A stretch of 64,000 nt of DNA, from positions 48,119 through 112,118 of the forward strand of contig LZME01000128.1 in assembly GCA_001673575.1 (NCBI GenBank), written 5' to 3'. The notes under the pieces are model-generated. The model had not been told where the DNA came from, did not search any database, and saw only the letters and a list, made by a program, of their open reading frames with translations. The translations under genes and the position numbers were made by a program. Shown in pieces: positions 1 through 7,636 of the stretch. Each line of letters opens with the position of its first letter. Position 1 is the first letter of the stretch. The DNA comes from Mycolicibacter heraklionensis. Lineage in GTDB: Bacteria; Actinomycetota; Actinomycetes; Mycobacteriales; Mycobacteriaceae.

Positions 1-1
1 T

Positions 2-142
<141 letters not shown>

Positions 143-586
143 CGGCACGGTTAACGGCCCGTAGACAGTCGGTGTATGCCTGGTGGCCGAGCGGGACGTC
201 AGTGAGGCGGCTCACAATCGCTGCAGTGTTCATAAGAATCAGCCGTGCGATTCAAGCGGCGCCAGGATTGATTGTTAACTTAATATTGCGTCAGCCTCAC
301 AGGCGAACCGGCGCGGCGATGCCGCCGTTGCGGCCGTTCGCCGCCGGCCGGAAAGTATTCGGGGCTTTGACCTGGGCATACCGGGCGCGGCGGCCGCGTC
401 CGGCCCCCGCGTCCTACGCGGAGACGGTTCGGGCGCAGGGCCGAATTTTGCGGCTCCCTGCCACTCTGCTGCCAATCGTCGCGGGGGCCTGACTTCGGGG
501 CGACTCCCCACGAAAGTGGCCTTATGGTGTGACCGTCACGGCTTGCCCCGGCCCTGCACGGCCCCCCTCTCGAAAGACGCACCCTC
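143..586. other. 444-bp non-coding stretch before the bicarbonate transporter gene
   Basis: No convincing gene is seen. It holds a CRP-type palindrome at 201-216 and an AT-rich patch at about 268-290 (TAATAT at 281-286) that could hold a promoter. About 290 bases then precede the start at 587. Short open frames here on both strands are Arg/Pro-rich, as expected from random GC-rich sequence. Confidence 0.5.
201..216. promoter_or_regulatory. CRP-type palindrome upstream of sbtA-like gene
   Basis: AGTGAGGCGGCTCACA differs from the mycobacterial CRP consensus TGTGA-N6-TCACA at one outer base. It lies about 370 bp before the permease start and 60 bp after the aac stop. Binding is inferred from the motif only. 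Confidence 0.45.
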
Positions 587-1810
587 ATGCTGTACGAGTT
601 CTGGCACAACTTCACCCACAACTTGTTCAAGCCACTGTTGCTTTTCTTCTACATGGGCTTCCTCATCCCCCTGCTGAAGATCCAGTTCGAGTTCCCCTAC
701 GTGCTGTATCAGGGCTTGACGTTGTATTTGCTGCTGGCCATCGGCTGGCGGGGCGGTGAAGAGCTCGCAACCATCGACTCGTCGAGCATCGCTGGTGTCC
801 TGGGCTTCATCGTGCTGGGCTTCGCCACCAACTTGATCATCGGATTCGTCGCCTACTGGTTGCTGACCCGAATGACCAGAATGAGACGCATCGACCGTGC
901 CACCGTCGCCGGGTATTACGGTTCGGACTCGGCCGGTACTTTCGCCACCTGCCTTGGTGTGCTTGCAACGTTGGACATCGCGTTCGACGCCTACATGCCG
1001 GTGATGCTGGCCGTTATGGAGATTCCGGGCTGCATCGTGGCCCTGGCGCTGGTGTCACGGTTGCGGGCCCGCGGGATGGACGCGAAGGGCAACATGCCCG
1101 ACGAGCCGGGCTACAACAAGAAGGCCAGCAGGCAACTCGTTGCCGCCTCCGCCCGGGTGAACGGAGCGACCACCACGACGGGGCACCACCAGGGCATCCA
1201 AGACGAGATCGACCTCGCACTGGAAAGGCAGGAGCACGTCCAGGCGAGCGCTGCGACGTCGACTACCTCCTCGACACCGCCCAGCGGAGCGCTGATGCGA
1301 GAGGTGCTGCTCAACCCGGGGCTCTACCTGTTGTTCGGCGGGATCCTCATCGGCTTCGTCGGCCGCCTGCAGGGCGCCTCGGTCATCGAAGACGGTGACC
1401 ACGTCTTCGTCACCGCGTTCCAGGGGATGCTGTGCCTCTTCCTGCTCGAAATGGGGATGACAGCCTCACGCAAGCTCAAGGACCTGCGGTCGGCGGGACG
1501 CGGCCTGATCGCCTTCGGGTTGTTGGCGCCCAACCTCTTTGCGATAGCCGGAATCTTCATCATCCACACCTACTCGCAAATCACCGGCACCCATTTCGAG
1601 CCGGGCAGCTACGTGCTCTTCGCCGTGCTGTGCGGTGCCGCTTCCTACATCGCCGTGCCGGCGGTGCAGCGAATGGCGATTCCCGAGGCCAGTCCGACGG
1701 TTCCGCTGGCCGCATCGCTGGGCCTGACGTTCTCCTACAACGTGACCATTGGGATACCGCTGTATCTGCAGATCGCGAAGGCCGTCAACCTCTGGCTTCC
1801 AGTCAGCTGA
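587..1810 (+). CDS. SbtA-family sodium-dependent bicarbonate permease
   Basis: A 407-residue inner-membrane protein with about ten hydrophobic segments in two halves. They are separated by a hydrophilic loop at about residues 160-235 rich in Ala, Thr and Ser. The stretches GWRGGEELA, GYYGSDSAGTFATC and AVMEIPGCIVALAL match the Sbt_1 family (cyanobacterial SbtA), which imports bicarbonate with sodium. ATG 587 is used; no strong ribosome site is visible (GAAAGACG just upstream). No gene for the partner PII-like protein SbtB is adjacent. Substrate is inferred from family membership; a distant anion-transporter role remains possible. Confidence 0.8.
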   Translation: MLYEFWHNFTHNLFKPLLLFFYMGFLIPLLKIQFEFPYVLYQGLTLYLLLAIGWRGGEELATIDSSSIAGVLGFIVLGFATNLIIGFVAYWLLTRMTRMRRIDRATVAGYYGSDSAGTFATCLGVLATLDIAFDAYMPVMLAVMEIPGCIVALALVSRLRARGMDAKGNMPDEPGYNKKASRQLVAASARVNGATTTTGHHQGIQDEIDLALERQEHVQASAATSTTSSTPPSGALMREVLLNPGLYLLFGGILIGFVGRLQGASVIEDGDHVFVTAFQGMLCLFLLEMGMTASRKLKDLRSAGRGLIAFGLLAPNLFAIAGIFIIHTYSQITGTHFEPGSYVLFAVLCGAASYIAVPAVQRMAIPEASPTVPLAASLGLTFSYNVTIGIPLYLQIAKAVNLWLPVS

Positions 1811-1893
1811 CAGAAGGTTCCAACCGAACGCAACGCTTCTCCAATCGGTCGATCAACCAGGCGAAATGCCCTGTGCGCGCGACTAATACGTGA

Positions 1894-1908
1894 TGTGAGC
1901 CACTCACA
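1894..1908. promoter_or_regulatory. Inverted repeat upstream of narK
   Basis: TGTGAG-CCA-CTCACA is a perfect 6-bp inverted repeat, about 130 bp before narK and just after a TAATAC hexamer (1884-1889). The half-sites resemble CRP sites, but the centre is one base short (N5), so the regulator is left open. Confidence 0.35.
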
Positions 1909-2036
1909 GTCGGTCAGCCCACCGCATTTTCAGGTTCTGCTCTGCCACTTGCCAGATCGGATCGGTAGGTTCGCACACCGTCCATCGTGATGCGAGATTC
2001 TGCGCACAGCGGTGGCCCAGAGCCCGAGGAGATCGC

Positions 2037-3431
2037 ATGACGAACGGCCACATCACCAATTTCGATCCTGAGGACACCGCAGCCTGGGCGGCCGGCAATG
2101 CCGCCATCGCACGCCGCAATCTGATCTGGTCCACCGCCAGTACGCATGTCGCCTTCTCCATCTGGTCGCTGTGGTCGGTGGTGGTGCTGTTCATGCCCGA
2201 GTCGGTCTACGGCATCAAGGCCGGCGACAAGCTGCTGCTGGCTGCGGTCGCGACTCTGGTCGGCGGTTGCGTCCGCGTGCCCTACGTTCGGGCCACCGCG
2301 AAATTCGGCGGCCGCGACTGGGCGGTGGCCTCCTCGCTGATCTTGCTGATCCCGACCGTCGGGACACTGCTGCTGCTCGTCAATCCCGGTCAACCACTGT
2401 GGATGTATCTGGTGTGCGCTGCGCTGACCGGCCTGGGCGGCGGCAACTACGCCGCCTCGCTGGCCAACGTCGACGCCTTCTACCCCCAGCGCCTCAAGGG
2501 CGTCGCCCTCGGACTGTGCGGCGGTATCGGCAACCTCGGGGTGGCAGCCATCCAGCTCGTCGGCCTCCTGATTCTGGCCACCGTCGGCAACACCAAGCCC
2601 GAATTGGTCTGCTCGGTGTACCTGGTGCTGCTTGCCGTGGTGGGCACCTGCGCAGCGCTGTGGATGGACAACCTCGACCACGGCATGGAAGAGGTGGGCA
2701 GCATTCGGTCGATCCTGTCGGTCCCGGACAGCTGGATCATCTCGGCGTTGTACTGCGCAGCGTTCGGCTCGTTCATCGGCTTCGCATTCGCTTTCGCCCA
2801 AGTGCTGCACGTCACTTTCGAAAAGGCCGGCCACAGCCCCGCCGAGGCGGCGCTCTATGCCGCGCGAATCGCGTTCCTGGGCCCACTGTTGGGCGCCTTG
2901 GCCCGAATCTACGGTGGCCGGGTCGCCGACCGCCGCGGCGGGGGCCGCGTCACCCTGGTGGTGTTCCTCGGCATGATCCTGGCCTCCGCCGTGCTGGCCG
3001 CGACCAGCACCATCGACGACCACACCACCCGCGCAACCACATCGACGATCGCGGTGTACATTGCCGCGTTCATGGTGCTGTTCATCCTCGCTGGGATGGG
3101 CAACGGATCGGTGTTGAAGATGATCCCGTCGATCTTCGAGGCCCGCAGTCGCTCGCTCGACGCCGACGAAGCCGAGCGCCGGCATTGGGCACGCTCACAT
3201 TCCGGCGCCTTGATCGGGTTCGCCACCGCGGTCGGTGCCCTCGGCGGGGTCGCCATCAACCTCATCCTGCGTCAGGCCTACGCCAGCTCCGGGTCAGAGA
3301 CGCCGGCGTTCTGGGTATTTCTGGCGTCATACTGCGCCGTTGCCGGCTTGACCTGGGTGATGTACGTCCGCCGGCCGCGAGGCACCCGGGGCGCCCGGGT
3401 TCCGGTCGACACCCAGAAGGTCTCGGCGTGA
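2037..3431 (+). CDS. narK: NarK-family nitrate/nitrite transporter (copy 1)
   Basis: A 464-residue major-facilitator protein with about twelve membrane spans that moves nitrate and/or nitrite across the inner membrane. The two nitrate signatures are visible: GGGNYAAS near residue 134 and GMGNGSVLKMIPSIF near residue 353. It opens with the DPEDTAAW and ARRNLIW stretches typical of mycobacterial NarK3. The start is ATG 2037 behind GAGGAG. It is followed at 3515 by a winged-helix gene and the sirohydrochlorin chelatase. A second, closely similar copy lies at 4735, so this looks like a duplication. The transport direction cannot be told from sequence. Confidence 0.92.
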   Translation: MTNGHITNFDPEDTAAWAAGNAAIARRNLIWSTASTHVAFSIWSLWSVVVLFMPESVYGIKAGDKLLLAAVATLVGGCVRVPYVRATAKFGGRDWAVASSLILLIPTVGTLLLLVNPGQPLWMYLVCAALTGLGGGNYAASLANVDAFYPQRLKGVALGLCGGIGNLGVAAIQLVGLLILATVGNTKPELVCSVYLVLLAVVGTCAALWMDNLDHGMEEVGSIRSILSVPDSWIISALYCAAFGSFIGFAFAFAQVLHVTFEKAGHSPAEAALYAARIAFLGPLLGALARIYGGRVADRRGGGRVTLVVFLGMILASAVLAATSTIDDHTTRATTSTIAVYIAAFMVLFILAGMGNGSVLKMIPSIFEARSRSLDADEAERRHWARSHSGALIGFATAVGALGGVAINLILRQAYASSGSETPAFWVFLASYCAVAGLTWVMYVRRPRGTRGARVPVDTQKVSA

Positions 3432-3476
3432 CCTGGAACACGGGACCATATAGGGCAACGGTTCCGAAATCGCTCG

Positions 3477-3492
3477 GTAACACAGATGAAAT
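3477..3492. promoter_or_regulatory. Possible GlnR-type site before the winged-helix gene
   Basis: GTAAC-ACAGAT-GAAAT resembles the actinobacterial GlnR box (GTnAC-N6-GnAAC) with the last base off. It lies 23 bp before the ATG at 3515, in the narK-to-winged-helix gap. Weak on its own; the nitrogen-assimilation context makes it worth noting. Confidence 0.3.
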
Positions 3493-3514
3493 CGACTGGG
3501 GCTAAATCTTATAC

Positions 3515-3823
3515 ATGAGTACCGCCGTCTACGCCGCCGGTCACCGTATCGAGATCGAGGAGAGCCGGGTCCTCGTGGACGGGATGGTCAAGCCGGTCTC
3601 TCCAGCCGGTCTGGCCGCCCTGCGCGTCCTGGCACACCGTCCGGGCAACGTCGTCGCCCGCGACGCCCTGCTGCGTGCACTCCCGGGACGGGGCAACAGC
3701 ATGCACGCCGTCGAGTCTGCCGTGCTCCGACTGCGAACAGCGCTGGGCGACAGCCAAATCGTCGCCACGGTGGTCAAGCGCGGGTACCGTCTCGCCGTCG
3801 ACAGCGAGCAGGGCGCAGCATGA
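3515..3823 (+). CDS. Stand-alone OmpR/PhoB-type winged-helix protein
   Basis: A 102-residue protein that is essentially only a Trans_reg_C winged-helix DNA-binding domain. It contains VLVDGMVKPVSPAG, the recognition-helix region HAVESAVLRLRTALGD, and the C-terminal hairpin VVKRGYRLAVD. It is strikingly similar to the last 100 residues of the HemD fusion at 6128-7261. That suggests it is a copy of that domain without the enzyme part. It has no receiver domain or membrane segment. Its stop overlaps the next start by 4 bp (ATGA at 3820), so it is probably co-translated with the chelatase. The likely role is regulation of nitrite/siroheme genes. Confidence 0.75.
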   Translation: MSTAVYAAGHRIEIEESRVLVDGMVKPVSPAGLAALRVLAHRPGNVVARDALLRALPGRGNSMHAVESAVLRLRTALGDSQIVATVVKRGYRLAVDSEQGAA

Positions 3824-4512
3824 TCCCCATCCTGGTCGCGCACGGCACTCGTCAGCCCGATGGGGTCGTCATGATCGGCGAGCTCGCCGAACGGGTCAGC
3901 ACCCTGCTGGCACAACCGGTCAGAGTGGCATTCGTCGACGTACTGGGACCCAGCCCGGCCGAGATCCTTGCCGCTGAAGCCGAAAACGGCTGCCCGGCCA
4001 TCCTCGTCCCCGCCTTCCTCGCCCGCGGCTACCACGTCGGCGTGGATGTTCCCACGCAGGTTGCCACCAGCGGACACCCCGACGTCACGATCACTCCGGC
4101 ACTGGGGCCCGACGCTCGTGTCGCTGCGGTGGTCGCCGCTCGGCTGACCGAATCGGGCTGGCGCCCCGGCGACTCGGTGGTTCTGGCTGCGGCCGGCTCC
4201 TCAGACCCGGTCGCGCAGAACGACCTCAAGCATGCAGCGCAGATGGTGTCCGGAATGATCGGAACGCCCGTCACAGTGGCATTCGCCGCTATCGGCGGGC
4301 CCAGCGTTCCCGAGGCTGTCGCCGACCTGCGCAGCCAAGGCGCGTCACGCGTCGTGATCGCGTCGTACTTGTTGGCCGACGGCCTTTTCCAGCGCCGCCT
4401 GCGCGATGCCGGAGCGGACCTCGTGACCGAGCCGCTGGGCACGCATCCCGGGGTCGCCCGAGTCGTTGCCGACCGGTTCATCACCGCCCACACGCGGATT
4501 CCGGTGCGATAA
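3820..4512 (+). CDS. Sirohydrochlorin ferrochelatase, CbiX/SirB family
   Basis: A 230-residue cytosolic protein with two tandem CbiX-type halves. The N-terminal LVAHGTR carries the metal-binding His, FLARGYHVGVDVP closes the first half, and VLAAAGSSDP opens the second. Family members insert iron (or cobalt) into sirohydrochlorin, giving siroheme, the cofactor of NirB encoded at 7633-10200. It overlaps the winged-helix gene by 4 bp. The H37Rv homologue Rv0259c sits in the same neighbourhood. The ferrochelatase assignment over cobalt chelatase rests on the nitrite-reductase context. Confidence 0.85.
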   Translation: MIPILVAHGTRQPDGVVMIGELAERVSTLLAQPVRVAFVDVLGPSPAEILAAEAENGCPAILVPAFLARGYHVGVDVPTQVATSGHPDVTITPALGPDARVAAVVAARLTESGWRPGDSVVLAAAGSSDPVAQNDLKHAAQMVSGMIGTPVTVAFAAIGGPSVPEAVADLRSQGASRVVIASYLLADGLFQRRLRDAGADLVTEPLGTHPGVARVVADRFITAHTRIPVR

Positions 4513-4734
4513 CGCTCTTTCGGTAACAATCCGCGTCAGTGCGAGCTTCGGACCGACGCGCGCATTGTGAATTCCTTTCTGCCCCCACCGTGTTGATCGT
4601 CGCCCCGCGCTGCCTCCCGACTCTCCCCGGCCCCCGCTGCGCCTCACACCCGACCTTCAGCGCCGTGAGGAGAAGTTCACGGCTGAGTCATCTCGTGCAG
4701 CATTGCGGTAACGAAAGATTTCTACCGTGACCAC

Positions 4735-6126
4735 ATGGCTCGTTCACACCTGATTACCCAGTGGGATCCCGAAGACACCGTGGCCTGGAAGGCCGGCAAC
4801 GACAAGATTGCGCGGCGCAACCTGATCTGGTCGACAGTTGCTGAGCACGCCGGTTTTTCGATCTGGTCGATCTGGTCGGTAATGGTGTTGTTCATGCCCG
4901 AGTCGGTGTACGGCTTCAGCGCCGGCGACAAGTTCCTGCTGGCAGCCACCGCCACCCTTGCCGGCGGCCTGCTGCGCATACCCTACTCGCTGGCCACCGC
5001 GGCCTTCGGCGGACGCAATTGGACGATCTTCTCCGCGCTGGTGCTGTTGATCCCGACGATCGGGATGATGGGCCTGCTGGCCAACCCGGGGCTGCCGCTC
5101 TGGCCTTACCTGCTGTGCGCCGCCCTGACCGGCCTCGGCGGGGGTAACTTTGCCGCCTCGATGACCAACGTGAATGCCTTCTACCCACATCGACTCAAGG
5201 GCTGGGCGCTGGCGGTCAATGCCGGGGGCGGCAACCTGGGCGTTCCGCTGGTCCAACTGGTCGGGCTGGCGGTGCTGGCCACCGTGGGTAACCGCCAGCC
5301 GTATTGGGTGTGCGCGATCTATCTGGTGGTCCTCGCGGTAGCCGCGATCGGCGCAGCACTTTTCATGGATAATCTCGACGGCCAACGGGCAGACCTGACG
5401 GCCATGCGGGCGATCCTTCCCGAACTCGATACGTGGATCGTCGCACTGCTCTACATCGGCACGTTCGGTTCGTTCATCGGGTTCTCGTTCGCCTTCGGCC
5501 AGGTGCTGCAGATCAGCTTTGTGGGCGGCGGTCAGAGTCCCGCTCAGGCCTCGTTGCACGCTGCCCAAATAGCATTCTTGGGCCCACTTTTGGGGTCGTT
5601 GTCGCGAATCTTCGGCGGGCGCCTCGCCGATCGACTCGGCGGCAGCCGCGTCACGCTGGCTGCCTTCGGAGGCTTGTTCGCAGCCTCGGGGTTGCTCGTC
5701 GCCGTGAGCACCCTGGACAGCAGTCGCACCGGCCCCACCTCCGGCGCCGCCATGGTGGGCTACGTCATCGGCTTCGTGGCGCTGTTCATCGTGTCCGGTA
5801 TCGGCAATGGCTCGGTGTACAAGATGATTCCGTCAGTCTTCGAGGCCCGCAGTCACCGAATGGGTATGCACGAGAGCGACCGTCGGCACTGGGCGCGGGC
5901 CATGTCGGGGGCGCTGATCGGGTTTGCCGGCGCAATCGGCGCGTTGGGCGGCGTAGGAATCAATCTGGCCTTGCGCCAGTCGTATGTCACCAGCGGCTCG
6001 GCTACCACAGCGTTCTGGATCTTCCTGGTGGGCTACGTCGGAGCTGCAGCACTGACCTGGCTGAGGTACGTACGTCGGCCGTTCTTCGCTCCGCAATCGG
6101 CCCAGGCTGCGTTGGCACCGGCGTAA
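4735..6126 (+). CDS. narK: NarK-family nitrate/nitrite transporter (copy 2)
   Basis: A 463-residue twelve-span major-facilitator transporter, closely similar to the 2037-3431 product throughout. It carries GGGNFAAS near residue 136 and GIGNGSVYKMIPSVF near residue 356. Of the two copies this reads closest to NarK3 as I recall it. It starts at ATG 4735 without a clear Shine-Dalgarno. Its TAA is one base before the GTG start of the HemD-winged-helix fusion, so the two are almost certainly one operon. Together the copies give two narK/winged-helix modules. Confidence 0.92.
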   Translation: MARSHLITQWDPEDTVAWKAGNDKIARRNLIWSTVAEHAGFSIWSIWSVMVLFMPESVYGFSAGDKFLLAATATLAGGLLRIPYSLATAAFGGRNWTIFSALVLLIPTIGMMGLLANPGLPLWPYLLCAALTGLGGGNFAASMTNVNAFYPHRLKGWALAVNAGGGNLGVPLVQLVGLAVLATVGNRQPYWVCAIYLVVLAVAAIGAALFMDNLDGQRADLTAMRAILPELDTWIVALLYIGTFGSFIGFSFAFGQVLQISFVGGGQSPAQASLHAAQIAFLGPLLGSLSRIFGGRLADRLGGSRVTLAAFGGLFAASGLLVAVSTLDSSRTGPTSGAAMVGYVIGFVALFIVSGIGNGSVYKMIPSVFEARSHRMGMHESDRRHWARAMSGALIGFAGAIGALGGVGINLALRQSYVTSGSATTAFWIFLVGYVGAAALTWLRYVRRPFFAPQSAQAALAPA

Positions 6127-6127
6127 G

Positions 6128-7261
6128 GTGTCCACTTCGCTGAGCGGTTATCGGGTCGCGGTGACGTCAGCGCGCCGCGCTGACGAGCTCTGCACCCTGC
6201 TGCGGCGCCACGGTGCCTCGGTCTGCGCAGCGCCGGCTATCACCATGATCGACTTAACCGACGACATCGTGTTGCGCGGCCGTACCGAAGCATTGATCGA
6301 GACACCACCAGATGTCCTGGTGGTGACGACCGCCATGGGCTTTCGCGGCTGGATCGCTGCGGCCGAAGGGTGGGGCATCGCCGACCGGCTGATCGCAGCC
6401 TTGACCACCACCCGCATCGTGGCCCGGGGGCCGAAGGCAGTCGGCGCGTTGCGCACCGTGGGCCTGTCGGAGGAGTGGTCGCCCGAATCCGAGTCGTCAG
6501 AAGCGATGGTCGATTATCTGAAGTCCGATATTGCCGGTGCTCGCATGGCAGTACAGCTGCACGGCACCACCGGCGACTGGGATCCCGCCCCCGAGCTGCT
6601 CGACCAATTTCGCAGAGCGGGAGCCGACGTGCTTTCCATCCCCGTCTACCGGTGGCGGCCGGCGCACCCAGGTGGGGAATTCGACCAGCTCACCTCGCAG
6701 ATCGCCCAGCGCCAATTCGACGCGGTCAGCTTCACCTCCGCTGCCGCGGTGATGGCGACACTCGCTCGTGCGGCCGACCTCGGTATCTCCGAGGCGCTGC
6801 TTCTCGCGCTGCGGTCCGATGTACACGCGATGTGCGTCGGACCGTTGACTGCCCGGCCGCTGACGCTGCTGAACGTCCCGACTTCGTCGCCGCGGCGAAT
6901 GCGCTTGGGGGCGTTAGCTCGTCACATCATCGACGAGCTGCCGCGCCTGCGCACCCACACCGTCCAGGCCGCCGGCCATCGAATCGAACTCCGCGGCAAT
7001 TGCGTGATAATCGACGGGGTGGCCAAGCCGATGTCGCCTTCGAGTATGGCTACCCTGCGGGCACTGGCTCACCAGCCCGGGCGTGTCGTCTCGCGGCAGA
7101 CCCTGCTTGAAGCGCTGCCCGGCAACGGCGCCAGCACCCACGCGGTAGAAACCGCCGTCCTGAGACTGCGAACTACCCTGGGCGACAAGAACATTGTCGC
7201 CACCGTTGTCAAGCGGGGCTATCGCCTGGCCGTGGACCAGGTAGATCAGGAAGCCGGCTAG
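6128..7261 (+). CDS. Uroporphyrinogen-III synthase (HemD)-like domain fused to a winged-helix DNA-binding domain
   Basis: A 377-residue two-domain protein. Residues about 1-265 have the HemD fold (opening SLSGYRVAVTSARRADEL; later VVTTAMGFRGWIAAAEGWG and VQLHGTTGDWDP). Residues about 275-370 are an OmpR/PhoB-type winged helix (AVETAVLRLRTTLGD, VVKRGYRLAV). HemD enzymes close the tetrapyrrole ring. In this actinobacterial fusion (H37Rv Rv0260c type) the enzyme-like part may instead sense a tetrapyrrole and control the nitrite-reduction genes; that role is inference. The start is GTG 6128, one base after narK copy 2. It converges on nirD, 6 bp away. Confidence 0.85.
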   Translation: MSTSLSGYRVAVTSARRADELCTLLRRHGASVCAAPAITMIDLTDDIVLRGRTEALIETPPDVLVVTTAMGFRGWIAAAEGWGIADRLIAALTTTRIVARGPKAVGALRTVGLSEEWSPESESSEAMVDYLKSDIAGARMAVQLHGTTGDWDPAPELLDQFRRAGADVLSIPVYRWRPAHPGGEFDQLTSQIAQRQFDAVSFTSAAAVMATLARAADLGISEALLLALRSDVHAMCVGPLTARPLTLLNVPTSSPRRMRLGALARHIIDELPRLRTHTVQAAGHRIELRGNCVIIDGVAKPMSPSSMATLRALAHQPGRVVSRQTLLEALPGNGASTHAVETAVLRLRTTLGDKNIVATVVKRGYRLAVDQVDQEAG

Positions 7262-7267
7262 GACCGG

Positions 7268-7636
7268 TTAGGCAACGGCGCGTTCCGCGACGGCCTGTCC
7301 GACCTGCACATAGCCGTCCTCGGTGATCCGCGTCGGGTACACCCGCACCGACACGCTCGGGTCATCCAGGCAGCTGCCGTCGTCCAAGGCGAACGCCTGC
7401 TTCTTCAGCGGGGAGATGACGGAAAGGCGGCCGCCGCGGTCGCCCACGATCCCGCGGGACATCACCGCTGCCCGGAAGAACGGGTCGATGTTGCACACCG
7501 CGCGCACCGAGCCGTCATCAAGCCGGAACAACGCCGCTTGCTTACCGTTGGCGAGCAACACGCCCACGCCGAGCCCGGGAATCAGACTGTCGTAGCGGCA
7601 GGCGGTGGTCCAAGTGTCGATGTTGCTGGTGCTCAT
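7268..7636 (-). CDS. nirD: Nitrite reductase small subunit NirD
   Basis: A 122-residue Rieske-fold protein, the small subunit of assimilatory NADH-nitrite reductase, working with NirB to reduce nitrite to ammonium in the cytosol. Visible family stretches are CRYDSLIPG, VCNIDPF, SRGIVGDRGG and ISPLKKQAFALDDGSCLDD. The Cys/His pairs that bind the Rieske cluster are absent, as is usual for NirD. Its ATG overlaps the nirB stop by 4 bp (7633-7636), so the two are translationally coupled. Confidence 0.93.
   Translation of the reverse strand: MSTSNIDTWTTACRYDSLIPGLGVGVLLANGKQAALFRLDDGSVRAVCNIDPFFRAAVMSRGIVGDRGGRLSVISPLKKQAFALDDGSCLDDPSVSVRVYPTRITEDGYVQVGQAVAERAVA

Noticed and set aside
280-630. Open frames of 78-126 codons on both strands in the 143-586 gap
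   Set aside because: Arg/Pro-rich random-looking products overlapping each other, without ribosome sites or recognisable domains.
1894-1908. Treating the narK upstream repeat as a CRP site
   Set aside because: The half-sites fit but the centre has 5 bases, not 6; kept only as an unassigned inverted repeat.
4690-4734. GTAAC-containing sequence before narK copy 2 as a GlnR box
   Set aside because: No second half-site at the required 6-base spacing on either strand.
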